A stretch of DNA of 51,192 nt from Oscillospiraceae bacterium (lineage in GTDB: Bacteria; Bacillota; Clostridia; Monoglobales; Monoglobaceae). This document shows positions 24,670 through 33,423 of this stretch, piece by piece (within the stretch, counting starts at the first letter, position 1; every line of letters starts with the position of its first letter). A model generated the notes under the pieces. That model made no database searches. It was not told where the DNA came from and saw nothing but the letters and a program-made list of their open reading frames with translations. The stretch is from assembly GCA_015068655.1 (NCBI GenBank), contig SVKC01000009.1, positions 1-51,192 on the forward strand, in the 5' to 3' direction. A program made the position numbers and the translations under genes.

Positions 24670-26046
24670 TCACATACCCAAATATTTTCGAATAACATTT
24701 CCTGCTATGGGAGCTGCTGTATCTCCGCCGCTTCCACCGTCGTTTTCAAGGACTACAGCAACAGCAATTTGGGGATTATCAGCAGGAGCATATCCCACAA
24801 ACCAGGCATGATCCTTGTCGGATTCGTTCTCAGCTGTCCCTGTTTTTCCGGCAACCTTTACACCACTAATTCTTGCACGGCTTCCTGTACCATTCTCAAC
24901 CACATCAATCATAAGGTTTTCAAGATACTGTGCACAATCTGCGGAAATGGGCTGTCCGAGCGTTTTTGTCCTTGTTTCGCTTAGAATAACATTGTTTTTT
25001 GAGACCGAACTGACAAGATAAGGCTTCACCATCCTTCCGTTGTTTGCAACAGAAGAACACACCGAAACCATCTGGAGAGGAGTTGCAAGAAGCTGACCCT
25101 GCCCTATAGCAACAAGAGCACTGTCGGAATTCGACATTTTTTTGTATTCAATTTTGCTTTTTGCCGTTGGAATATCAAATTCCAGTGCAGAATTAATGCC
25201 AAATCTTTCGGAAATTCCAAGGATAATTTCGCTGCCCAAATCAAATCCAAGCTGACAAAAAACTTGATTACTCGACACTCTGAAGGCATCCTCAACTGTT
25301 ATTGTTCCATGGGCTTTTTTGTTATAATTCTCAACTTCAAGACTTCCCACTTTGAAGCTTCCCGTATCTTCAAAATTCGTTCCCTGTAAGCCGTTTTCAA
25401 ATGACGCTGCCGCCGTGACAATCTTGTAAGTAGAGCCCGGAGGATAAAGTCCCTGAGATGCACGTGTCAGCAAGGGCGAGCTTTCATCCTCAACAATACC
25501 GTTCCAGTTTTTTTCCAGAGCTTCCGCATCAGGTTCAAAGTCGGGAAGACTTATCATAGCAAGAACCTCTCCTGTTTTCGGGTTCATCGCAACAAGAGCC
25601 CCTTTTTTCCCGTTCATCTGACCATATGCATATTTTTGAAGGTTATTGTCTATGGTAAGGTTCAAATCAAAGCCTTGCTTCTTGTCACCCTGAAACAAAT
25701 CAATATCGCCTTTTCCCAAAAGCTCGCTATCATATTGACGTTCGAGAAGACTTTTCCCGTAAACCTGAGAACAATAGCCAATTACGTGACTGTATAACCT
25801 TCCTTCGGGATAAACTCTTTTCACTGAATCTTTTCCCTCAATAGTTTCGGCAAGAATTTTGCCGGTTCTGTCATAAATCTTTCCCCTTGTCACATATCTT
25901 TCCTCATCCCACTGACGTCTGTTGTACGGATTCGTAGAAACCGTTTCCGCCTGAAAGAGATTGAAAAACATCAAATAGCTGAGAAGCGCCAGAAAAAGAG
26001 TTGATATAACAATCAAAACCCTGATAATTTTTTTGTTAACGTTCAA
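24670..26046 (-). CDS. Class B penicillin-binding protein (transpeptidase)
   Basis: A 458-residue wall transpeptidase. Start TTG at 26046 (MNVNKKIIRVLIVIST), 9 nt after AGGGGG; longer in-frame starts lie inside the rodA gene. One N-terminal membrane helix (residues 6-30), a short PBP dimer domain (RGKIYDRTGKILAET), then the penicillin-binding domain with PPGSTYK (SxxK, active Ser near 212), SSN and KTGTA. The C-terminus ends soon after the KTG box, as in the PbpA group found beside RodA and FHA genes. It overlaps the rodA end by 11 nt and should work as the transpeptidase partner of the adjacent glycosyltransferase. Confidence 0.93.
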   Translation of the reverse strand: MNVNKKIIRVLIVISTLFLALLSYLMFFNLFQAETVSTNPYNRRQWDEERYVTRGKIYDRTGKILAETIEGKDSVKRVYPEGRLYSHVIGYCSQVYGKSLLERQYDSELLGKGDIDLFQGDKKQGFDLNLTIDNNLQKYAYGQMNGKKGALVAMNPKTGEVLAMISLPDFEPDAEALEKNWNGIVEDESSPLLTRASQGLYPPGSTYKIVTAAASFENGLQGTNFEDTGSFKVGSLEVENYNKKAHGTITVEDAFRVSSNQVFCQLGFDLGSEIILGISERFGINSALEFDIPTAKSKIEYKKMSNSDSALVAIGQGQLLATPLQMVSVCSSVANNGRMVKPYLVSSVSKNNVILSETRTKTLGQPISADCAQYLENLMIDVVENGTGSRARISGVKVAGKTGTAENESDKDHAWFVGYAPADNPQIAVAVVLENDGGSGGDTAAPIAGNVIRKYLGM

Positions 26047-27271
26047 TTCTGACAGCCCCCTTTCGGTCTTCAATGGCTGATATTGCTTGAATTATTCCCA
26101 TAGAAGCAAAGCTGACAACAATAGATGTACCGCCATAGCTCACAAAGGGCAGAGTAATTCCCGTAAGCGGAATAAACTTGATTACGCCGCCGATAATTAT
26201 AAAGGTTTGAAGCGAAAACATAAGCGTAAGTCCAAGTGCAACTGCTTTATTGTACAAATTCTCTGTATTAAGCGCAATTTTGAAGCAACGATATGAAAAC
26301 AAAAAGTAAAGAATAATTATTGCGGCACCGCCAAAGACACCCATTTCCTCACATATTGCTGAAAAAATAAAGTCTGTATGAGCTTCGGGAATATAATCCG
26401 GTGCACCGTTGCCGAGACCTCTTCCGAAATAGCCCCCCGAAGAAATGGCAAACAGTGATTGTGCAATCTGATAACCCTTGTTTGAAATATCAGTCCAGGG
26501 GTCAAGCCAAACGCCGACACGAACCTGAATATGATACAAAAACTTGTACCCGAAAAAAGCAACAACAAGTGCCGCAGCAACATTTCCAAACAAAAACCAA
26601 GGCTTTTTTTCATATACATAAATCATAAATATAAAAATAGAAAAAACTACCAGAATAGTTCCCCAGTCTCTTTGGAGTACAAGAAAAATAATATAAAGAT
26701 AAGTAACTGCCCCGGTCATAAGCATGGGAGTCAAACGCAAAAAAGGTCTGTTCCAGCTTCCTGAATAATGGCAGGCAAGAAACATCACATAAAGTATCTT
26801 TATTGTCTCGGAAGGCTGAAAAGCAATAATTCCAAGACTTATCCAGTTTCTTGAACCATTAACAGTCATACCAAAAACAAGGGTCATAACAAAAAGCATA
26901 ACCCCTGCCGCCGCATAGCAAAACCATAGCTTGTCCCAAAACCTTATTTTGTAATACACAATATAGGACAAAAAAAACACAATACTTCCTACGCCAATCC
27001 ACACAATCTGTCTTGCTCCCATAACAATATCAAGACGGCACAGCATCAAAATTCCCATTGTCATAAGCATTGATGCAATAAGAACAAGAAACTTGTCTCC
27101 CATTCGACAAATCACAAGAACCGAGTATATAAGAAGAAAAAGCGCCAAAACACCAATTCCAACATAAAATACGCTTGCCTGATAATCATTTGCCATATAC
27201 AAAAGTGAAAAGCCCAAAAGATTCATTATAATCAGGAGATATGCCGGAAGTCTGTAAGTTACCCTTTTCAT
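26036..27271 (-). CDS. RodA/FtsW/SpoVE-family peptidoglycan glycosyltransferase
   Basis: A 411-residue protein with about ten membrane helices, a SEDS family member that polymerises lipid II. The segments NGSRNWISLGIIAFQPSE, VVFSIFIFMIYV, GGYFGRGLGNGAPDYIPEAHTDFIFSAICEE and GITLPFVSYGGTS are diagnostic. The HTDF loop and the Pro-Phe-Val-Ser-Tyr-Gly-Gly segment are present. ATG at 27271 overlaps the FHA gene stop (ATGA), giving coupling. Whether it serves elongation or division cannot be said from sequence alone. Confidence 0.94.
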   Translation of the reverse strand: MKRVTYRLPAYLLIIMNLLGFSLLYMANDYQASVFYVGIGVLALFLLIYSVLVICRMGDKFLVLIASMLMTMGILMLCRLDIVMGARQIVWIGVGSIVFFLSYIVYYKIRFWDKLWFCYAAAGVMLFVMTLVFGMTVNGSRNWISLGIIAFQPSETIKILYVMFLACHYSGSWNRPFLRLTPMLMTGAVTYLYIIFLVLQRDWGTILVVFSIFIFMIYVYEKKPWFLFGNVAAALVVAFFGYKFLYHIQVRVGVWLDPWTDISNKGYQIAQSLFAISSGGYFGRGLGNGAPDYIPEAHTDFIFSAICEEMGVFGGAAIIILYFLFSYRCFKIALNTENLYNKAVALGLTLMFSLQTFIIIGGVIKFIPLTGITLPFVSYGGTSIVVSFASMGIIQAISAIEDRKGAVRIER

Positions 27272-27756
27272 TCGTGCTCCTCCTCAAAAACAAAGCTCAG
27301 TTCACCGAAGGAAATTTTGTCTCCATCTTCAAGTTCACGAACTTTTCGAAGCTTTGAACCATTGAGATATGTTCCGTTTTTGCTTCCCATATCGCCGATA
27401 TACCAAAAGCCGTCATCACACCAAACCTGAAAATGTTCCACAGAAAGGAACATATGATTTATACAAATATCACATTCCTTTCCTCTTCCGACAATAACGC
27501 CTCTGCCGTCAATACGGTAAGCAGCCTTCATTTTTGCATCCTTTGCCTTCTGCGTTTTCACCGTCCTGAGTACGGCAAAGCATTTGGCTGCTGGAACAGA
27601 TGTTTCCTTTTCCTCGTTGTCGGACACCTTGTGTTCTTTTCTGCTTATTTTCTTTATGTCCATATAAATAAGGGCAATTACACTGAAAATGAACAAATAT
27701 ATAATCGTCGTAAAAACATAACTGAGTACCGACGAAATAACAGAGTAAACAGACAT
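27268..27756 (-). CDS. Membrane-anchored FHA-domain protein
   Basis: A 162-residue protein. One membrane helix (about residues 12-32, VFTTIIYLFIFSVIALIYM) anchors a linker and a C-terminal forkhead-associated domain with the phosphothreonine-binding pattern GRGKECDI, SVEHFQV and GSKNGTYLNG. FHA proteins beside RodA and PbpA are known in Actinobacteria (FhaB) as targets of Ser/Thr kinases controlling wall growth; no kinase is in the window. First gene of FHA-rodA-pbp-truA. No separate promoter fits in the 70-nt gap before it, so read-through from the isomerase gene is possible. Confidence 0.9.
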   Translation of the reverse strand: MSVYSVISSVLSYVFTTIIYLFIFSVIALIYMDIKKISRKEHKVSDNEEKETSVPAAKCFAVLRTVKTQKAKDAKMKAAYRIDGRGVIVGRGKECDICINHMFLSVEHFQVWCDDGFWYIGDMGSKNGTYLNGSKLRKVRELEDGDKISFGELSFVFEEEHE

Positions 27757-27790
27757 TCTGCATCACCGTCCTTTCTGAAAATTCATCAAA

Positions 27791-27818
27791 GGGGCTGTTG
27801 CAAAATGCAGCCAGCCCC
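27791..27818 (-). terminator. Hairpin after the PrsA-like gene, weak terminator
   Basis: GGGGCTG/CAGCCCC arms with an inner TGCA/TGCA pairing lie 11 nt after the stop. Only three T follow on the minus strand, so it may attenuate rather than stop transcription into the FHA gene. Confidence 0.5.
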
Positions 27819-27828
27819 CATAAACTTT

Positions 27829-29247
27829 TTACATTCCGAAAAGTGCATCAAGGTCTACTGTAATGTCAATATCCATAAAGTTCTTTTTTCTGACCTTTAC
27901 ATCAACCGTTTCATTGAGATAACGCACATAATCCTGAATGGTTATTTTTCTGTCAACTCTCCTGATGATATGATAACCATAGTTTGTTTCAACAAGGTCA
28001 CTTGTTCCACCAATTTCAAGAGCAAAAGCCGCATCCGTAAACTCCTGAACCATTGTACCATCGTCAGCAAAAGTATAACCATCCGGGTTTTCTGCAACAC
28101 CAGGGTCATCATTATATTCATCCGAAAGCTTGTCAAAGTCCTCGCCGCCCTTTACCTTTGCAAGAACCTCTTCCGCCTTCTTCTTTGCTTCAGCCTTCAT
28201 TTCATCTGTTACTTCACCCGTTCCTTCGGGGGCAAAAGCAATAAGAATATGCTTCGCTGTAACCATTTCTTGTTCCTCATTTGCAAGAACTTCTTCTGCT
28301 GAAACATATTTTGCGGGGTCAGCATTAAAATCTTCAACAACCTTGTTTGAAAGGTAGTTGAGACGGTTTATATAAAGGAAGGTTTCTTCGTCGGGAATAC
28401 CGCTCTCCTTGAGGGCTTTTTCGAAGTCATCACCATATTGTTTCTTGATTTCCTCTACTCCTGATGCAATCTCTTTTTCATCCGCTTCATCAAGAACAAT
28501 GCCTTTCTTTTCGCCCTCGGCAATAATTGCGTAAACCGGAATAATATTGCTTGTAGCCATACCCTTTGCATATTCCTTGTAAGAAAGCTCGCCGTCAAAA
28601 GCAAGTGCATCCCAATCAAAATCCTTCACTGTAGTAATAAGATTTGTCTGGAGAAGTGATGCAACACAATTTGCCGCACTGTTGTTTGTCTGAGCCTGGA
28701 AGAATTTCTTGTCAACAGCTTTTCCGTTGATAACCATAACAGCTTCTTTTTTGTCTGTAAAGTTGTTCAAAAGAGCCATAACAGGGTTTTCGTATTCAAC
28801 GTTGTCATCAAGAGCTGTGTTTTCTTCACTTGCAACCATAGGAGTATTCACAACTGTTTTTTCACCATTGGCTTTTCCGCCAAAGACAAGAACAACAGCC
28901 ACAGCCGCAATCACAACCACAACAACCGCCGCAATAATACCTATGAGAGTAGCTTTGCTTTTCTTTGCAGGCTGAACAACTTCCTCTGAAATTGAAGTTT
29001 CTTCTCCTTCCATTTCAACAATTTCTCCTGTTTCTTCACAATCACATTCATCCACATCTGTTTCAGCAGATTCAAGCTCTTGAGCCTCTTCTGTTTCTTC
29101 ATCAACAGTTCCGATTTCTGTGTCTGCAACATCTTCTGCCACGTTATTTTCAAAATTTTCCGCATTCTCTGCAATAGTTTCTTCGATAGCTGTATCAAGC
29201 TCCTCAAAATTCAATTCATTGTCTTTTTTGATGTTTTCGTTATCCAC
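27829..29247 (-). CDS. PrsA/SurA-like parvulin-type peptidyl-prolyl isomerase
   Basis: A 472-residue membrane-anchored foldase. The N-terminus is a very acidic cytoplasmic segment of about 95 residues (many Glu runs), then KKSKATLIGIIAAVVVVVIAAV as a membrane helix without a lipobox. Outside are a SurA/PrsA-type N-domain (about 165-310) and the parvulin domain (VTAKHILIAF, GEDFDKLSDEYNDDPG, FADDGTMVQEFTDAAFAL, NYGYHIIR, about 335-440). It assists folding of exported proteins. GTG at 29247 is 8 nt after GGAG and preferred over a GTG three codons earlier. Downstream of mfd in the same direction (57 nt). Confidence 0.9.
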   Translation of the reverse strand: MDNENIKKDNELNFEELDTAIEETIAENAENFENNVAEDVADTEIGTVDEETEEAQELESAETDVDECDCEETGEIVEMEGEETSISEEVVQPAKKSKATLIGIIAAVVVVVIAAVAVVLVFGGKANGEKTVVNTPMVASEENTALDDNVEYENPVMALLNNFTDKKEAVMVINGKAVDKKFFQAQTNNSAANCVASLLQTNLITTVKDFDWDALAFDGELSYKEYAKGMATSNIIPVYAIIAEGEKKGIVLDEADEKEIASGVEEIKKQYGDDFEKALKESGIPDEETFLYINRLNYLSNKVVEDFNADPAKYVSAEEVLANEEQEMVTAKHILIAFAPEGTGEVTDEMKAEAKKKAEEVLAKVKGGEDFDKLSDEYNDDPGVAENPDGYTFADDGTMVQEFTDAAFALEIGGTSDLVETNYGYHIIRRVDRKITIQDYVRYLNETVDVKVRKKNFMDIDITVDLDALFGM

Positions 29248-29304
29248 ATCGTTCACTCCAATCTTTGTTTATTCTTTGATTATACACCAAATTTTTCTTT
29301 TAGT

Positions 29305-32300
29305 CTATACTTTTTCAATAAATTCTTTTACCATATTGAGATATTCTGTATTTTTCAGGCTTTCCGAAAAGGAATAAATAATTTTGGGTTTCTTTCCTGT
29401 CTTGATTACAGCCTTGCCTTTCTTTATATAATCGCTGTTCACAAAACCTGAAAGGTCAGGAGCATTGTCAGGCTCGAAATTCAGTACAAGATTATTTTTT
29501 CCGCCTTTTATGTCCGTAAACAACTTTTTTGATGCTGTTTTTCGTATCAGGGATATGAGCATAAGATTATTTACCGTTACAGGAACATCACCATATCTGT
29601 CAAGAAGCTCGTCATAAGCATCCGAAAGCTCTTCATTGCTTTCAATTGCGGCAATTCTCTTGTATGCAAGAATACGTTGGCTGTGAGCCTTGATATAGCT
29701 TTCGGGTATAAAGGCACTGACAGGAAAGTCCACAGTTGTTTCAACCTCTTCCTCAACAGGAATGCCCTGCATTTCCTTTACAGCTTCCGCAAGAAGCTTG
29801 CAGTACATATCATATCCAACACTATCCATATGACCACTCTGCTGAACGCCGACCACATTGCCCGTACCTCTGATTTCAAGGTCACGCATAGCAATTTTGA
29901 AGCCTGAACCGAATTCCGTAAACTCCCTTATTGCCTTGAGACGCTTCTGAGCATCCTCATTGAGCACTTTGTCACGGTGATAAGTGAGATATGCATAGGC
30001 AAGGCGGTTTGAACGACCCACTCTTCCCCTGAGCTGATAAAGCTGTGCAAGACCAAGTCTGTCCGCATCTTCAATTATTATGGTATTTACATTGGCAATA
30101 TCAAGTCCGGTTTCTATTATTGTCGTACAAACAAGTACATCAATCTCGTTCTCGGACATTGCCATCATAATTCTTTCAAGCTCACTTTCGGTCATTTTCC
30201 CGTGAGCTGTTGCCACTCTTGCATCCGGAAGCATATCCGAAATCATTGCCGCAGTTTTCTCTATACCCTGAACACGATTGTGAAGATAATACACCTGACC
30301 GCCGCGACCGATTTCTTTCGCAATTGCTTCACGGACAATATCCAAATCAAACTCCATAACATATGTTGCCACAGGGTATCTGTCGCTTGGTGGCTCTGCA
30401 ATTATACTCATATCACGTATTCCTGACATTGACATATGAAGAGTTCTGGGAATGGGCGTTGCCGAAAGGGTAAGCACATCTATTTCCTTCTTCATTTCCT
30501 TGATACGTTCCTTGTGTGCAACACCAAAGCGTTGTTCCTCGTCAATAATCAAAAGACCAAGCTTCCTGAACTCCACCGATTTCTGCAAAATCTTATGTGT
30601 ACCGATTACAATATCAATTTCACCCGTTTTCAGGCGATTTACAATATCTTTTTGTTGTTTCGGCGTACAGAATCTTGACAAACAGGCTATGTTTACGGGA
30701 TAATCCTTCATTCTCTGCCTGAAATTGTTGTAATGCTGATTTGCAAGAATAGTCGTTGGAACAAGATATGCCACCTGATAACCGTCCATAACAGCCTTGA
30801 AAGCCGCACGCATAGCAACCTCTGTTTTGCCGTAGCCTACATCCCCGCAAAGAAGACGTTCCATAGGTCTCGGCTTTTCCATATCCTTTTTTACTTCTTC
30901 AATACACCTGAGCTGGTCATCCGTTTCTTCGTATTGAAAAGCCGCTTCAAAATCGTGTTGCCATTCTGTATCCTTTGAAAACTCGATACCACGTATTGAT
31001 TCCCGTTGAGCATAAAGCTCAACAAGCTCCTTTGCCATATCCTGACAGGAATTCTTTACTTTCTGCTTTGCCCTGTTCCATTCCTGACCGCCAAGACTGT
31101 TCAGCTTTACTGTACCCCCATCGCGTCCTATATGCTTGTAAATAAGGTTGAGCTGGTCTGCAGGAACGTAGAGGTTGTCTCCGCCTTTGTATATAATTTT
31201 GAGATAATCCTTCTGTGCACCTTCTACCGATAGACGCTCTATTCCTACATACTGACCTATGCCGTGATTCTGGTGAACAACAAAATCACCAACATTCAAG
31301 TCAGTAAAGCTGTCAATCTTGTTTTCCTTTGAAACTCTGAAATGCTTTCTTTTCTTTTTTGTTTCTCCGAAAATCTCCTTGTCACTGATAACAACTGTCC
31401 GTATAAGCGGATATTCAAAGCCACGACTTAGTCCGCCTTGAGTTACAATAATTTTTCCGGCTTCCGGAATATCATCAAATCTTTTTGTCAGAGTACAGGA
31501 AATATCCTCATCCAAAAGCTGTGTATAAAGGTTTTCTGCTCTGCGTTCTGACCCTGCAAGGATTACTGTACGATACTTGTTCTTCCGGTAATAATCAAGA
31601 GCATCATAGAAAAACTCCATTTTTCCGTTGTAGCCGCCAAGACTCTTTGCGGTAAAGGACACAAGCTTTTTGGGTTTTATGTCAGGATTTGAATGAGAAA
31701 GGGATGACATTGCAACCATTCCAACAGCAGCCATATTTGCAAGCAGAACACTATAATCTGCTCTGTATTTCATTGAGCTTTTTGGAATAATGCCTCGTTC
31801 AAGCATATCCTTCAAGGTTTCGTCAAAACGGATATTTTCAGCCCTGACTGCTTCGGAAATCCCTGATGGTTCAGCAAGAAAAGCAACAAAATTTTCTCCT
31901 GCATAATCAAGCAATGTCGGTATTTTTTCGCTGTAAAAATAAGGAATATACCTATCCCGTGACGGAAAAAGTATTCCCTCTTCAATTCGTTCCGCATCAC
32001 GCTTCAAGTTACCCACAAGCTTGAGTGTTTCCTCGGTCTGTTCCTTTTTTCTGCAAACTCTTGATGCTTCCTCTCTCAGCATATCAGCACACTTTTTTCG
32101 AAGGCTGTTGTCCGCCACAAGCTCACTTGCAGGTGTAATTCTGGCAACTGTATTTCCGTCCGCTGTAACAGTTCTCTGTGTCTCTACGTAAAATTCACGT
32201 ACAGAATCAACCATTGTATCAAAAAATTCCACACGGAATGCCATATCATTCCAATAAGGAAAAAAGTCAAAGATACCGCCCCTGACACTGAACTGTCCCG

Positions 32301-32811
32301 GACCTTCGACCATTTCCTCACGCTTGTAGCCAAGGTCAACCATTATACTACAAAGCTCATCAAGCTCGATTTCGTCTCCCACGGAAAGAGAAATTACTTT
32401 TTCCTCATACAGCTTTTTCGGAACAGTAGCACTCATCAGAGCTGATGCGGTCGTTACGACACAAAAGCTGTCACACCCGCAAGCGAGTTTGTCAAGAACC
32501 TCAAGCCTTTGTTTTTTTATATCATTTGCCGCCGCCTCAATATCATAAAAAACCAACTCTTTTTCAGGAAAAAACAAAACTTCACCATCAAAAAAGAACT
32601 TCATATCTTCAAAAATCTGTTTTGCAGCAGATTGATTTGCCGCTACAATAAAAGCATTTTTCCCGAGTGTCTTGCATACACAAAAAGCAAGGTGTGCCCT
32701 GACCGAGTCAGAGACACCCGTAACACTCACAGGGGACTGATTTTTCTTCAGTCCCCCTGTTATTTCTTCAAAGTCAGCCAAGCTCTCCAAAATTTTCAAA
32801 AAACCATTCAT
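29305..32811 (-). CDS. mfd: Transcription-repair coupling factor
   Basis: A 1168-residue DNA translocase that removes stalled RNA polymerase and recruits UvrA. N-terminal UvrB-like part (to about 330), RNA polymerase interaction region with VGDFVVHQNHGIGQYVGIERL (about 500), helicase motifs GDVGYGKTEVAMRAA (Walker A), DEEQRFGV (motif II), LSATPIPRTL (III), DADRLGLAQLYQLRGRVGRS (VI), then the autoinhibitory TRCF C-domain. All motifs intact, length standard. It follows pth by 17 nt, the common pth-mfd order of Firmicutes. Confidence 0.98.
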   Translation of the reverse strand: MNGFLKILESLADFEEITGGLKKNQSPVSVTGVSDSVRAHLAFCVCKTLGKNAFIVAANQSAAKQIFEDMKFFFDGEVLFFPEKELVFYDIEAAANDIKKQRLEVLDKLACGCDSFCVVTTASALMSATVPKKLYEEKVISLSVGDEIELDELCSIMVDLGYKREEMVEGPGQFSVRGGIFDFFPYWNDMAFRVEFFDTMVDSVREFYVETQRTVTADGNTVARITPASELVADNSLRKKCADMLREEASRVCRKKEQTEETLKLVGNLKRDAERIEEGILFPSRDRYIPYFYSEKIPTLLDYAGENFVAFLAEPSGISEAVRAENIRFDETLKDMLERGIIPKSSMKYRADYSVLLANMAAVGMVAMSSLSHSNPDIKPKKLVSFTAKSLGGYNGKMEFFYDALDYYRKNKYRTVILAGSERRAENLYTQLLDEDISCTLTKRFDDIPEAGKIIVTQGGLSRGFEYPLIRTVVISDKEIFGETKKKRKHFRVSKENKIDSFTDLNVGDFVVHQNHGIGQYVGIERLSVEGAQKDYLKIIYKGGDNLYVPADQLNLIYKHIGRDGGTVKLNSLGGQEWNRAKQKVKNSCQDMAKELVELYAQRESIRGIEFSKDTEWQHDFEAAFQYEETDDQLRCIEEVKKDMEKPRPMERLLCGDVGYGKTEVAMRAAFKAVMDGYQVAYLVPTTILANQHYNNFRQRMKDYPVNIACLSRFCTPKQQKDIVNRLKTGEIDIVIGTHKILQKSVEFRKLGLLIIDEEQRFGVAHKERIKEMKKEIDVLTLSATPIPRTLHMSMSGIRDMSIIAEPPSDRYPVATYVMEFDLDIVREAIAKEIGRGGQVYYLHNRVQGIEKTAAMISDMLPDARVATAHGKMTESELERIMMAMSENEIDVLVCTTIIETGLDIANVNTIIIEDADRLGLAQLYQLRGRVGRSNRLAYAYLTYHRDKVLNEDAQKRLKAIREFTEFGSGFKIAMRDLEIRGTGNVVGVQQSGHMDSVGYDMYCKLLAEAVKEMQGIPVEEEVETTVDFPVSAFIPESYIKAHSQRILAYKRIAAIESNEELSDAYDELLDRYGDVPVTVNNLMLISLIRKTASKKLFTDIKGGKNNLVLNFEPDNAPDLSGFVNSDYIKKGKAVIKTGKKPKIIYSFSESLKNTEYLNMVKEFIEKV

Positions 32812-32828
32812 AGCTTCACCACAAAATA

Positions 32829-33389
32829 CTAATTATACTTGGACATTGCCTTTTCTGTGCCGTTTTTTATAATATCACCAACAGCCTCTGCCGCCTTTAC
32901 CGCAACAGGAACAAGCACTTCAATTTCCTTTTTGCTGAAATGTCCGAGAACATAATCCGCAAGGTCATAATCAGGATTATCGGGCGCACCAACACCAATT
33001 TTTATTCTGGGAAAAACCTCAGACGCCGTTTGATAAATTATACTTTTTATACCGTTGTGACCACCGGCACTCCCCTTGGGGCGAATACGCATTTTTCCAA
33101 GAGGAAGAGAAATGTCGTCATATATTATTATTATTTGTTCGTTTTCAACCTTATACCAGTTTTTGAAATCCCTGATACATTCACCGCTAAGGTTCATAAA
33201 GGTCTGCGGCTTCACAAGAACCACCTTTTCACCTTCAATGGTACCTTCGCCGTATATTCCGTTGAATTTCACCTTTTTTATGTCAATATTATACTTTGCG
33301 GCAACAGCATCCAGAGTATCAAAACCCACATTGTGGCGGCTGTTGACATATTTTTTTCCCGGATTTCCAAGTCCTGCTATTATATACAT
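32829..33389 (-). CDS. pth: Peptidyl-tRNA hydrolase
   Basis: A 186-residue enzyme that recycles peptidyl-tRNA dropped from ribosomes. MYIIAGLGNPGKKY is the family start; NSRHNVGFDTLD holds the catalytic His (about residue 20), YDDISLPLG the Asp, and GSAGGHNGIKSI the substrate loop. It lies 34 nt after the potCD gene with an AAGGAAA site and just ahead of mfd. No terminator was seen on either side, so it may be read from the polyamine operon. Confidence 0.97.
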   Translation of the reverse strand: MYIIAGLGNPGKKYVNSRHNVGFDTLDAVAAKYNIDIKKVKFNGIYGEGTIEGEKVVLVKPQTFMNLSGECIRDFKNWYKVENEQIIIIYDDISLPLGKMRIRPKGSAGGHNGIKSIIYQTASEVFPRIKIGVGAPDNPDYDLADYVLGHFSKKEIEVLVPVAVKAAEAVGDIIKNGTEKAMSKYN

Positions 33390-33423
33390 AATCCATTTTC
33401 CTTCTATAACTGTTTTTGAACTT

